Positions 26,343 through 35,003 of a DNA stretch of 64,000 nucleotides are shown in pieces. Position 1 is the stretch's first letter, and the number at the start of each line of letters is the position of its first letter. The DNA comes from an uncultured Collinsella sp. (GTDB lineage: Bacteria; Actinomycetota; Coriobacteriia; Coriobacteriales; Coriobacteriaceae), in assembly GCA_958429225.1 (NCBI GenBank), contig CAUAJB010000001.1:1-64000 (forward strand), written 5' to 3'. A program made the position numbers and the translations under genes. The notes under the pieces are model-generated. The model saw only the letters and a program-made list of their open reading frames with translations, did not search any database and had not been told where the DNA came from.

Positions 26343-27960
26343 GCTGCAGGTTTCTAACATTGCACTCATTCGCGAGGCGACGCTGGTGCCGAGTGCCGGC
26401 CTGACTGTCCTGACCGGCGAGACCGGCGCCGGCAAGACCGCGCTGCTCTCGGCCCTCAAGCTTATTTTGGGTGAGCGCGCGGATTCGTCGACGGTGCGCG
26501 AGGGCGAGGCGCTGGCGAGCGTCGAGGCGCGCCTGTTTGACGGCCCGCACGACACGGAAGGCTTCACGGTCCAGCGCAGCCTTTCCGCCGAGGGCCGCAG
26601 CCGCGTCAAGATTGACGGCCGCATCGCCAGCGTGCGCGAGCTTTCGGAGCGCGTCGGCGTGATGATGGATCTGTGCGGCCAGCACGAGCACCAGCGCTTA
26701 CTCGATCCGGCGCATCACGTTGCGATGGTCGATGCGTGGGTGGGACGCTCTGCGCTCGAGGCGCTGGATGCGTACCGCGCCTGCTTTAAGGCTTCGCGGG
26801 CTGCCGCTAAGGAGGTTCGACGTGTCGAAGAGGCCTCGCGCGCGCAGGGGAGCCTCGTCGAGGAGGCGCGCTTTGCGCTCGAGCGCATCGGCGAGGTCGA
26901 CCCCAAGCCGGGCGAGTATGAGGAACTCGAGGAACTGCTGCCGCGCTCCGAACATGCCGAGGTACTGGTTGCCACGGCTAACGATGCCCATGCATCGCTT
27001 GCCGCCGAAGGGGGAGCGCTCGATGCCGTGAATGGCGCCGTGGCCGAGCTTTCACGCATGGCGACCGTCGATCGCAAGCTGGGTGACATCGCCGATGCAC
27101 TTTCGGATGCCTGTATCTCCCTTGAGGATTGCGCGAACGAGCTTCGTGCCTATCGCGATGGCATCGCCTTCGATCCTCGCGAGCTCGCTCGCATGCGCGA
27201 GCGGTATTCCGACCTCAAGGGCCTGCTGCGTCAGTGGGGTCCGACCATGGACGATGTTTTTGCCATGCGTGATCGCTCGCAAGAGCTGTTGTCCCTGGTC
27301 GATGATGGCGATGAACAGATCAAAAAGGCGCGTGAGGCACTCGGGAGCGCCGAGCGCGAGTTGTTTGCCGCTGCCAAGGCACTTAAGCGCGCCCGCAATA
27401 CGGCGGCCCCGCGTTTCTGCCACGAGGTGGGCCGCCAGATGGCTCGCTTGGAGATGGGTAGTGCCGAGCTCGTCTGGGAGTCGCGCGATCTTCCCCGTGC
27501 TGAGTGGACGCCCGTTGGTCCTTCGAGCTATGAGCTGCTATACCGCAGCGGTGCCGGCTTGACGCCACGTCCTCTGCGCCGCATTGCGTCGGGCGGCGAG
27601 CTCAGCCGTGTCATGCTGGCAAGCAAGGTTGTCCTCGGTAACGCGGACGGTGTCGATACGCTGGTGTTTGACGAGGTCGATGCTGGTGTCGGTGGCTCCA
27701 CGGCGCGTGCGCTCGCGGGCGTGCTGGCAGATCTCGCCGCTACGCATCAGGTGATTGTCGTAACCCACTTGGCTCAGGTCGCCGTCATGGCTGACAAGCA
27801 TTATGTTGTCAGCAAGGAACCGGGCGATGTTCCCCAGACGCATTTGGACGAGGTAGCCGGCGAAGCGCGTGCCGCCGAGATCGCCCGCATGCTGAGCGGC
27901 GATCAGTCCGAGGCGAGCCTGGCGCACGCCAAGCAGATGCTTGAAGAAGCTCGAGGCTAG
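26332..27960 (+). CDS. recN: DNA repair protein RecN
   Basis: SMC-like ATPase of double-strand break repair. Walker A GETGAGKTALL is near residue 30, a coiled-coil region runs from about 150 to 370, signature IASGGELSRVMLA is near 420 and Walker B VFDEVDAGVGG near 445. The 542 residues are normal length. It ends the efp-to-recN run and is followed by a bidirectional hairpin. Confidence 0.95.
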   Translation: MIDELQVSNIALIREATLVPSAGLTVLTGETGAGKTALLSALKLILGERADSSTVREGEALASVEARLFDGPHDTEGFTVQRSLSAEGRSRVKIDGRIASVRELSERVGVMMDLCGQHEHQRLLDPAHHVAMVDAWVGRSALEALDAYRACFKASRAAAKEVRRVEEASRAQGSLVEEARFALERIGEVDPKPGEYEELEELLPRSEHAEVLVATANDAHASLAAEGGALDAVNGAVAELSRMATVDRKLGDIADALSDACISLEDCANELRAYRDGIAFDPRELARMRERYSDLKGLLRQWGPTMDDVFAMRDRSQELLSLVDDGDEQIKKAREALGSAERELFAAAKALKRARNTAAPRFCHEVGRQMARLEMGSAELVWESRDLPRAEWTPVGPSSYELLYRSGAGLTPRPLRRIASGGELSRVMLASKVVLGNADGVDTLVFDEVDAGVGGSTARALAGVLADLAATHQVIVVTHLAQVAVMADKHYVVSKEPGDVPQTHLDEVAGEARAAEIARMLSGDQSEASLAHAKQMLEEARG

Positions 27961-27978
27961 ATCGTATCAGCGGTGTTG

Positions 27979-28011
27979 GTGGGACAAAATAGACTGAAAT
28001 TTTTGTCCCAC
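27979..28011. terminator. Bidirectional terminator between recN and rpiR-type gene
   Basis: Perfect 11-bp stem GTGGGACAAAA/TTTTGTCCCAC with an 11-nt loop between two convergent genes. The A and T runs inside the stem serve both directions. Confidence 0.6.
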
Positions 28012-28019
28012 TACGCGTT

Positions 28020-28877
28020 TTACTCCACAACCTTATCCGGCTGGATGAGCTCCTCGTAGTAGCTGATATGCTCACGCGCGTCTTCAATCTCGGGCAGCAG
28101 GAAGTTGTAGATGACTTCGATGATCATCGTGGCGCTGATCTTGGAGAACGCAAAGTCGCCTGTCGTCAGCAGCGCTTCGTGGTTGACGGTATTAAAAGTG
28201 TAGTCTGCCAGGCGCGCGAGTGGGGATTTGCTGTCACTGCTGATGACGACTACGGTTGCGCCGCAGTTGCGAGCCGCTTTTGCCATGCGATTCAATCGGC
28301 GCGATTTGCCGGAGTTTGAGATAAGCACGATGACGTCACCCGGGCGTAACGTGAGCGCAAAGCCGATTGATGTCTCGCTAATGGTGCTCGCCATGCAGCG
28401 CAGGCCCAGCTGCGAAAACTTAAACGTCGCATCGAGCGCGACCGCGTTCGTATTGCCCACAGCTGCAAACTCAATAACCCCTGCATGCTTAAGGGCATGC
28501 ACAACAGCCGCCAGCGTATCGTGGTCGATCCCGTCGATGGTCGCATTAAGCTCGCTCACCTTGGCAGCCAGGATATTCTTGAGGCTCTGCTCCATATTGT
28601 CGAGCGAGACCTCGTCAGTCAGGCCCTCGTTACGCTGGCTTTCCAAATCCCTCGCCAACGAAAACTGAAAGCTGCGGAAGCTACCAAAGCCAAGCTTGCG
28701 GCAGAAGCGCGAAACGGTCGCCTCGGACGTGGCGGCGGCGCGTGAGAGCTGAGCGGCCGTGAGGCGCGGCGCCTCGGACTGGTGCTCCAATATATAGTCG
28801 ACAATGCGCTGCTCGGACTCGCTGTATCCCTGATGGGTGCTTATGAGGGAAAGTGCGCTCTTGCTACTATCGGTCAT
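28020..28877 (-). CDS. RpiR/MurR family transcriptional regulator with SIS domain
   Basis: A 285-residue regulator with an N-terminal helix-turn-helix (RpiR type; LTAAQLSRAAATSEATVSRF near residue 37) and a C-terminal SIS sugar-isomerase domain (about 110-250) with ISNSGKSR near residue 180, where phosphosugars bind. It is divergent from the fructose PTS gene at 29150, so control of the PTS genes by a sugar phosphate is likely. ATG 28877 follows AGGAG; a longer frame upstream runs into the intergenic region and is rejected. A 15-bp palindrome at 29008 may be its operator. Confidence 0.9.
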   Translation of the reverse strand: MTDSSKSALSLISTHQGYSESEQRIVDYILEHQSEAPRLTAAQLSRAAATSEATVSRFCRKLGFGSFRSFQFSLARDLESQRNEGLTDEVSLDNMEQSLKNILAAKVSELNATIDGIDHDTLAAVVHALKHAGVIEFAAVGNTNAVALDATFKFSQLGLRCMASTISETSIGFALTLRPGDVIVLISNSGKSRRLNRMAKAARNCGATVVVISSDSKSPLARLADYTFNTVNHEALLTTGDFAFSKISATMIIEVIYNFLLPEIEDAREHISYYEELIQPDKVVE

Positions 28878-29007
28878 GGATGGCTCCTGGTTGGCATGAA
28901 AATCCAATTTGATTTGCAATGCCATAGTATACGGGCATTTCCAATTACAAGATACACCTTGCCGTTTCAAGTGTTGATGGTAAACTTTCACCTACCGTTT
29001 ACGGTTA

Positions 29008-29022
29008 TGAAAGAACCTTTCA
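29008..29022. promoter_or_regulatory. Candidate RpiR-type operator
   Basis: The palindrome TGAAAGAACCTTTCA lies in the divergent gap between the RpiR regulator and the PTS gene. A partial copy (ACTTTCACC) lies at 28984-28992. RpiR-family sites often contain TGAAA/TTTCA half-sites, so this is a plausible operator. Assignment is inferred from position and symmetry. Confidence 0.45.
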
Positions 29023-29149
29023 CCGGAGAATTGCACCTTGCCTCTTCTCACGCGGACGGTAGGTTGGTATCTTTCAGTTGTGGAAAAACGCGCATCGAAG
29101 CGCGTGTAGGGGAGCGCCCGCGGGCGCTGTACTCAAGAAGGAGGGACAC

Positions 29150-31159
29150 ATGGCTAAGTTTGACATCATCGCCGCCACCGGTTGCCCGACCGGCATTGCG
29201 CACACCTTCATGGCGAAGGAAGCGCTGGAGAAGGCAGCTGCCGAGCGCGGTCTGACCATTAAGGTCGAGACTCATGGCCAGGTCGGTGTCGAGAACGAGC
29301 TCACCAAGAGTGAGATCGCTGGTGCCAAGGCCGTCGTCGTCGCAGCCGACAAGGATGTCCAGGCTGAGCGTTTCGCCGGTAAGCCCATGGTTTCCGTTGG
29401 TGTTTCCAAGGCCCTGTCCGTTGAGGCCGCCGGTAAGCTGATTGACCGCGCGCTCGCCGCCAAGGGCGACAGCACGGTTGCAGCCGCTGCCGATGTCGAG
29501 GATGAGGTCGAGGAGAAGGAGTCCATCGGCCACGTCATCTACAAGCACCTCATGAACGGCGTCAGCCACATGCTGGTCTTCGTTGTTGCTGGTGGTGTTC
29601 TGACCGCTGTCTCGTTCCTGTGGGGCATTACGTCCTTCGATTCGACGGCGTCTGACTACAACAGCTTTGCTGCGATGCTCAAGATCATCGGCGGCATCGC
29701 CATGAACCTTATGGTTCCGGTGCTTTCCGCCTACATCGCCGAATCCATCGGCAAGCGCCCGGCGCTCGTCCCCGGCTTTGTTGCCGGTATGATCGCCATC
29801 CAGGGCCTGCCTGTTAACGCCGAGACCGGCATGATCGATGCCGGTGGCGCCGGCGTGGGCTTCGGCTTCCTGGGCGGCATCGTCGGCGGCTTCCTTGCCG
29901 GCTATGTCATCTTGCTGCTCGAGAAGGTCTTTGCCGGTCTGCCCAAGAATCTGGACGGCCTCAAGGCTATCTTCCTGTACCCGCTGTTCTCGACGGCTAT
30001 CGTCGGCCTGGTCATGCTCGGCATTTCCGGCCCCATGGCTGCCATCAACACCGCCATGATGGACTTCCTCAAGGGCCTGTCCGCCTCTGGCGCCGTTGTC
30101 CTGGGTCTTGCCATTGGCTGCATGTGCGCCTTTGACATGGGCGGCCCGGTCAACAAGGCTGCTTACGTCACCGGTACCGCTATGCTCACCGAGGCTCTGG
30201 CCGCCGGTGTTGGCACCGATACCTATAACTTCGGCACCAACTTCATGGCTGCCGTCTCCGCCGCCTGCATCGTTCCGCCGCTGATCACCACCTTTGCCGT
30301 CGTTGTCGGCAAGAAGTACTTCAGCCAGGAGGATCACGACGCCGGTGTCGTCAACCTCATCCTTGGTTGCACCCACATCACCGAGGGCGCCATTCCGTTC
30401 ATGACCAAGAACATCTGGCCCGTCATGCCCATCATGATGCTCGGTTCCTCTATCGCTTCGATCCTGACCATTATGTTCAACGTTCACGATCCGGCGCCTC
30501 ACGGTGGCTTCCTGGTCCTGCCCGTTGTCGAGAACGGTCCGCTTTGGGTCCTCGCGATCCTCATCGGCGCTGTGGTCGGTGGCATCCTGTTCGTGGCCTT
30601 CAAGAAGTACGACTTCGAGAAGAACCAGAAGGCCGCTCCTGCCGCTCCCGCCAAGCCGGTTGAAGCCCCCAAGGCCGCTGCCGTCGAGGCTCCCAAGGCC
30701 GAGGCTTCCGACTTCGTGAAGGTCGAGAACGTCTTTGTCGCCGAGGACTTCGCTTCTCGTGACGAGGCCCTGAGCTTTGTTTCCAACCAGGCTGTCAAGG
30801 CCGGTATCGCCAGCGACGCCGATGCCGTGATGAATGCCTTCCTGGCCCGCGAGGCCGAGGGCACCACGGGCATGATGGAGGGCTTCGCCATCCCGCATGC
30901 CAAGTCCGATGCCATTACCGAGGCTGCCGTCATCGTCGTTAAGGACGAGTCCGGCGTGACCGGTTGGGACACCATGGACGGCGCTCCCGTCAACGTGGCT
31001 ATCGCACTGCTCATCCCCGGTGCCCAGGCCGGCACTACGCACCTCAAGATCCTGTCCAAGGTCGCCGAGGCGCTCATGGACGAGGACTTCCGTGCCACCG
31101 TCAAGGGTTCTACCGACGCCGCCGAGATCGCCAAGACGATCAACGCCCGCTTGGTCTAA
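29150..31159 (+). CDS. fruA: Fructose-type PTS permease, fused EIIB-EIIC-EIIA
   Basis: Imports and phosphorylates fructose or a related sugar to the 1-phosphate. The 669-residue protein has EIIB (1-100) with phospho-cysteine in ATGCPTGIAH near residue 9, a membrane EIIC (about 125-480), an Ala/Pro linker (about 505-535) and EIIA with phospho-histidine in GFAIPHAKS near 582. The order B-C-A is less common than A-B-C but known. ATG 29150 follows GAAGGAGGG. HPr, EI and two 1-phosphofructokinases follow, giving a complete uptake and entry path. The RpiR regulator is divergent. Confidence 0.93.
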   Translation: MAKFDIIAATGCPTGIAHTFMAKEALEKAAAERGLTIKVETHGQVGVENELTKSEIAGAKAVVVAADKDVQAERFAGKPMVSVGVSKALSVEAAGKLIDRALAAKGDSTVAAAADVEDEVEEKESIGHVIYKHLMNGVSHMLVFVVAGGVLTAVSFLWGITSFDSTASDYNSFAAMLKIIGGIAMNLMVPVLSAYIAESIGKRPALVPGFVAGMIAIQGLPVNAETGMIDAGGAGVGFGFLGGIVGGFLAGYVILLLEKVFAGLPKNLDGLKAIFLYPLFSTAIVGLVMLGISGPMAAINTAMMDFLKGLSASGAVVLGLAIGCMCAFDMGGPVNKAAYVTGTAMLTEALAAGVGTDTYNFGTNFMAAVSAACIVPPLITTFAVVVGKKYFSQEDHDAGVVNLILGCTHITEGAIPFMTKNIWPVMPIMMLGSSIASILTIMFNVHDPAPHGGFLVLPVVENGPLWVLAILIGAVVGGILFVAFKKYDFEKNQKAAPAAPAKPVEAPKAAAVEAPKAEASDFVKVENVFVAEDFASRDEALSFVSNQAVKAGIASDADAVMNAFLAREAEGTTGMMEGFAIPHAKSDAITEAAVIVVKDESGVTGWDTMDGAPVNVAIALLIPGAQAGTTHLKILSKVAEALMDEDFRATVKGSTDAAEIAKTINARLV

Positions 31160-31194
31160 TTTCACGGTACGCGATAACATCGCCCCCTGTAATG

Positions 31195-31230
31195 AAGGCG
31201 GAGCCCCTCTCCAGGGTCTCCGCCTTTTTT
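31195..31230 (+). terminator. Rho-independent terminator after the PTS permease gene
   Basis: 9-bp stem AAGGCGGAG/CTCCGCCTT followed by TTTT, 36 bp after the stop. Confidence 0.85.
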
Positions 31231-31241
31231 CTATCCCTCCC

Positions 31242-31314
31242 ATAAGTTGCGGTGAAATAGGGACTGTTTAAACGATTCAACTCCAAATTCAGTCCCTATT
31301 TCACCACAACTTAT
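31242..31314. repeat. Dispersed palindrome, GTTGCGGTGAAATAG family, copy 1
   Basis: 25-bp arms (31242-31266 and 31290-31314) with one mismatch, core GTTGCGGTGAAATAGGGACT. A second copy with the same core is at 62448-62514. No T run follows, so it is probably a repeat rather than only a terminator. Confidence 0.7.
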
Positions 31315-31706
31315 AAAAGGGCATAGAGGGGGCTAACTATCGAGTCTTTGTCGCGAACAGTTCATCAGCCAGAATTCCGTTCGCACGATATTACTTTGGA
31401 CCGACTGAGTTTCCGCAGCCTGCTCGCCCACAGGGGCCCGTGCGCGGCCTGTGAGATTTATCGCGAGTTCCGCACGAGCCGAAGAGCACTTAATGTGCTC
31501 TTCGTGCGAGCAGGACTGTAGAGCAGGAAATCTCACAGGCCGCGCACGGGCCCCTGTGGGCGAGCAGGCGGACGACAAACACATCTGTCCAATAATTCGT
31601 CTGAAACATAATGAAAAACCGTTTGATGTGAGTTAATATAAACAACGTCGTGAATCTGACTCCTGCCACATGCATGACAGGGGTTAAACACAAAAAGGAG
31701 TCAATT
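31315..31706. other. Intergenic region with giant hairpin before ptsH
   Basis: No gene is seen. The region holds a 42-bp perfect inverted repeat (separate entry) and, just before ptsH, an AT-rich segment with TTAATATAAAC at 31633-31643 that may hold the ptsH -10 box. No clear -35 box was found. Confidence 0.5.
31418..31569. repeat. 42-bp perfect inverted repeat enclosing a shared hairpin element
   Basis: Arms at 31418-31459 and 31528-31569 are exact complements over 42 bp. The 68-nt interior contains a second perfect hairpin, CGAAGAGCAC (31480-31489)/GTGCTCTTCG (31495-31504), inside a roughly 57-bp element (31464-31519) that recurs at 41334-41391. The outer flanks are also partly complementary. 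The layout resembles a MITE-like or REP-type insertion. Confidence 0.85.
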
Positions 31707-31970
31707 ATGGTTTCTGAGAAGGCTACCCTCGTTAATCCTCAGGGTCTGCACATGCGTCCGGCTGGTCTGTTTGCCTCCACCATGGGCAAGTACGCCTGTG
31801 ACGTGACGGTCGTCACCCCCGAGAAGGAGGTCAACGGTAAGTCCCCGATGGCCCTCATGGCTGCTGGTATCCCCTGCGGCACCGAGGTCGAGGTCAAGTG
31901 CGACGGCGCTGACGAGGCCGAGGCTCTGGCTGCTGCCATCGAGCTCATCAAGAGCGGTCTTGGCGAGTAG
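31707..31970 (+). CDS. ptsH: PTS phosphocarrier protein HPr
   Basis: General PTS carrier that passes phosphate from enzyme I to the EIIA domain. The 87-residue protein has the active-site histidine in GLHMRPAG near residue 15 and a serine in NGKSPMALM near residue 46, the regulatory site of HPr kinase in Gram-positives. ATG 31707 follows AAAGGAG. It sits between the permease and ptsI; a partial terminator separates it from ptsI, which would allow more HPr than EI to be made. Confidence 0.96.
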   Translation: MVSEKATLVNPQGLHMRPAGLFASTMGKYACDVTVVTPEKEVNGKSPMALMAAGIPCGTEVEVKCDGADEAEALAAAIELIKSGLGE

Positions 31971-32015
31971 AACTCAAACGGGTCGCATGTTGAACAACTA
32001 AGTTCATATTTGGGG

Positions 32016-32051
32016 GCGCAGTGACCTGTTGTAAGGTAGCTGCGCTCTTTT
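32016..32051 (+). terminator. Weak terminator between ptsH and ptsI
   Basis: GCGCAG/CTGCGC plus inner ACCT/AGGT pairs form an interrupted stem followed by TCTTTT. The mismatch suggests partial read-through. Confidence 0.5.
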
Positions 32052-32097
32052 GTCATGGATATGGCAAAACGCTTTATCACATGACACGGAGAGAGGA

Positions 32098-33807
32098 ATG
32101 GGAATGTATCAGGGAGTCAACGCTTCCGAGGGCATCGGTATCGGCACCGTCATGGTCGCCGTCGATCCCGACTTGACGTTTGAGCCGCACGAGGTTGCTG
32201 ATTCGGCAGCAGAGAAGGAGCGCTATCAGTCCGCTCTTTCGGTCTTCTGCGAGAAGACCCAGGCTCAGGCCGACCATATGAAGGAGACGGTGGGCGAGGC
32301 CGAGGCCGAGATCATGAGCGGACACATTGTCCTGGCTCAGGACCCGGGCATGACTGACGCCATCAACGCCGCCATTGACGGCGGTACCTGCGCCGAGCAG
32401 GCGCTCATGGACACCTCGACCATGTTTGAGAACATGTTCCTGTCCATGGACGACGAGATGTTCCGTCTGCGCGCGGCCGACATCGCCGACATCCGCACCG
32501 GTATTCTGGCCGAGCTGCTGGGCAAGGAGGTCGTCGACCTTTCCGTCCTGCCCGAGAACACCGTCGTTGTCGTGCACGACCTCACGCCGTCCATGACCGC
32601 CTCGATCGATAAGGCCCACGTTGCCGGCATCGTCACCGAGACCGGTGGCCGCACGTCGCACTCCGCGATCATCGCGCGCGCCCTCGAGATCCCGGCTGTC
32701 CTTTCGGTTTCCAACAGCTGCACCGCGCTGCGCAACGGTATGACCGTTGTCGTCGACGGTGGCAAGGGTATCGTCGAGGCCGATCCCGACGAGGAGACGC
32801 TCGCTGCCTATACCGCCAAGGCCGAGGCCTTCGCTGCCGAGAAGGCGGCCCTCGAGGCCTTCCGTGGCAAGCCGTCCGTGACTGCCGATGGCATCAAGAA
32901 GATCATCGCCTGCAACATCGGTAACCCCGATGACGTGCCCAACGCGCTCGATCACGACGCCGAGGCCATCGGTCTGTTCCGCTCCGAGTTCCTGTTCATG
33001 GACTCTGCTGAGCTTCCTTCCGAGGAGGAGCAGTTCAACGCCTACCGTAAGGTCGCCAGCGCGCTCAAGGGTGCTCCGGTCATCATCCGCACGCTCGATG
33101 TGGGTGGCGACAAGGAGATTCCGTATCTGCATATGGTCAAGGAAGACAACCCCTTCATGGGCTTCCGCGCCGTGCGTTACTGCCTGGCCAATCCCGACCA
33201 GTACAAGGTCCAGCTCCGCGCTCTGCTGCGCGCTAGCGCCTTCGGTGACGTCAAGATCATGATCCCACTCGTCACCTGCGTCGAGGAGGTCTTGGCTGTC
33301 AAGGAGCTCGTCGAGCAGTGCAAGGCCGAGCTGACCGAAGAGGGTCGCAAGTTCAACGAGAACATCGAGGTCGGCATCATGGTCGAGACGCCCGCCGCTT
33401 CGCTGCTCGCAGACCGTCTTGCCGAGGTCGCCGACTTCTTCTCCATCGGCACCAACGACCTGATCGGCTACACCATGTGCGCCGACCGTGGTAACGACAC
33501 CATCTCCAACCTGTACCAGGTTTACTATCCCGCCGTGCTCCGCTCGCTCAAGAACATCATCGAGAGCGGCGTGAAGGCCGGCATCATGGTCGGTATGTGC
33601 GGCGAGGCCGCTGCCGATCCGCTGCTCGAGCCGCTGCTGATCAGCTGGGGCCTGGAGGAGTTCTCGATGAGCGCTCCGTCGATCCTGCGCGCCCGCAAGA
33701 CCATCAGCCAGTGGACCAAGGCCGAGTGCGACGAGCTCGCCGAGAAGGCACTCGCCTGCAACACCGCCGCCGAGGTCAAGGCACTGCTCGAGTCCGCAGC
33801 TCGCTAA
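32098..33807 (+). CDS. ptsI: PTS enzyme I (phosphoenolpyruvate-protein phosphotransferase)
   Basis: Starts the PTS relay by taking phosphate from phosphoenolpyruvate. The 569-residue protein has the active histidine in GGRTSHSAIIAR near residue 190, the PEP-binding LFRSEFLFM near residue 293 and the catalytic-site CGEAAADP near residue 502. Length fits. Two start codons fit the ribosome site GAGAGAGGA: ATG 32098 is used, ATG 32104 gives the more usual MYQG opening. It is 75 bp ahead of the first fruK paralogue. Confidence 0.95.
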   Translation: MGMYQGVNASEGIGIGTVMVAVDPDLTFEPHEVADSAAEKERYQSALSVFCEKTQAQADHMKETVGEAEAEIMSGHIVLAQDPGMTDAINAAIDGGTCAEQALMDTSTMFENMFLSMDDEMFRLRAADIADIRTGILAELLGKEVVDLSVLPENTVVVVHDLTPSMTASIDKAHVAGIVTETGGRTSHSAIIARALEIPAVLSVSNSCTALRNGMTVVVDGGKGIVEADPDEETLAAYTAKAEAFAAEKAALEAFRGKPSVTADGIKKIIACNIGNPDDVPNALDHDAEAIGLFRSEFLFMDSAELPSEEEQFNAYRKVASALKGAPVIIRTLDVGGDKEIPYLHMVKEDNPFMGFRAVRYCLANPDQYKVQLRALLRASAFGDVKIMIPLVTCVEEVLAVKELVEQCKAELTEEGRKFNENIEVGIMVETPAASLLADRLAEVADFFSIGTNDLIGYTMCADRGNDTISNLYQVYYPAVLRSLKNIIESGVKAGIMVGMCGEAAADPLLEPLLISWGLEEFSMSAPSILRARKTISQWTKAECDELAEKALACNTAAEVKALLESAAR

Positions 33808-33881
33808 TTTGGTATCAGAGGTAACCGCGTGGTTGGAATGGGCCGGCCACGCGGCCCTCACATATACAGGGGGTACTGTAA

Positions 33882-34814
33882 ATGTTCTACACGCTAACCG
33901 CTAACCCGGCTGTCGACATGACGGTTTCGAGCTCTCCGCTCGAGCCCGACGAGAACGTCCGCACCGGCTCGGCCAGCTACACGGCTAACGGCAAGGGCCT
34001 CGACGTGTCCTTCGCCTTTAAGAAGATGGGCGTCGACACCGTCGCGCTCGGCTTCTTCGCCGGCTTCACGGGCAAGTTCATCGTCGAGGAGGTCATGAAC
34101 CTGGGTTGCCTGTGCCGCCCGGTCTGGACCGACGGCATCACGCGCATCAACACCTACGTCAACGATGGCCAGCACGAGTACGGCATCCTCAACCCCGGCG
34201 CTCCTATTACGCCGCAGCACCAGGAGGAGCTCTACAACATCCTGGACACCGCGGGCGATCTCGAGTGCCTGATCGTCTCCGGCTCCGTGCCTCCCAAAGC
34301 TACGCCCGACTTCCTGGCTCAGGTCATGGAGCACGCTCAGGCTCGTGGCGCCGACGTCGTCCTGGACCTGTCCTCCGACAAGCTCAAGGAGCTCGCTCAC
34401 AAGAAGCCGCTGCTCATCAAGCCGAACCATCACGAGATGAAGGCCATCTTCGGCGTGCCGGTCGACACCGACGACGAGGTCCGCGTTGCCATGAAGATGG
34501 CTCACGACGCTGGCGTTCAGAACGTGCTGCTCACCCGTGGTAGCCGCGGCGACGCTTACTTCTCCAACGGCGAGGACATCTGGTACGCCAAGCGTGAGTT
34601 CAACATCAAGCTGGTCTCTTCCGTCTGCGCCGGCGACTGCACCCTCGCTGCGTTCCTGCACAAGTGGTACAGGGATCGCGACAACGTCGAGGAGGCCATG
34701 AAGCTCGCTATGGCCACCGGCGCCAACGTTGCCGAGTCCGTCGGCATTGGCGACTTCGGTCACGTCGACGAGTACAGCAAGCGCGTTGCTGTCCGCAAAC
34801 TCGATCGTCAGTAA
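33882..34814 (+). CDS. 1-phosphofructokinase-like PfkB kinase, paralogue 1
   Basis: A 310-residue PfkB-family kinase that would convert fructose 1-phosphate to fructose 1,6-bisphosphate. The first signature region is seen as NGKGLDVSFAFKKMG near residue 31. The second signature has CAGDCTLAAF near residue 249: the catalytic Asp is kept, but the first Gly of the usual GAGD box is Cys. It shares its layout with the tandem paralogue at 35004. A strong terminator follows, so the two are separately ended. ATG 33882 follows GGGGG. A tagatose 6-phosphate-type substrate is also possible. Confidence 0.8.
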   Translation: MFYTLTANPAVDMTVSSSPLEPDENVRTGSASYTANGKGLDVSFAFKKMGVDTVALGFFAGFTGKFIVEEVMNLGCLCRPVWTDGITRINTYVNDGQHEYGILNPGAPITPQHQEELYNILDTAGDLECLIVSGSVPPKATPDFLAQVMEHAQARGADVVLDLSSDKLKELAHKKPLLIKPNHHEMKAIFGVPVDTDDEVRVAMKMAHDAGVQNVLLTRGSRGDAYFSNGEDIWYAKREFNIKLVSSVCAGDCTLAAFLHKWYRDRDNVEEAMKLAMATGANVAESVGIGDFGHVDEYSKRVAVRKLDRQ

Positions 34815-34842
34815 TCGAAACGCGACATATTCGTGCGCATGC

Positions 34843-34874
34843 GGCGCCCCGGTTTCGGCCGGGGCGCCTTTTTT
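34843..34874 (+). terminator. Rho-independent terminator between the kinase paralogues
   Basis: Perfect 10-bp stem GGCGCCCCGG/CCGGGGCGCC with a 6-nt loop and TTTTTT. Confidence 0.92.
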
Positions 34875-35003
34875 GTTCCGCCATAGGGGAGAGGTGTCCT
34901 GCCGTACTTCATCGCATCCACACCGTTCACCGAGTTGTCCTAGCCTTTTACCGATGCGTGGAATATACTTTCATTAACACGTTGCTTCGTGAAAGGAACA
35001 TTC

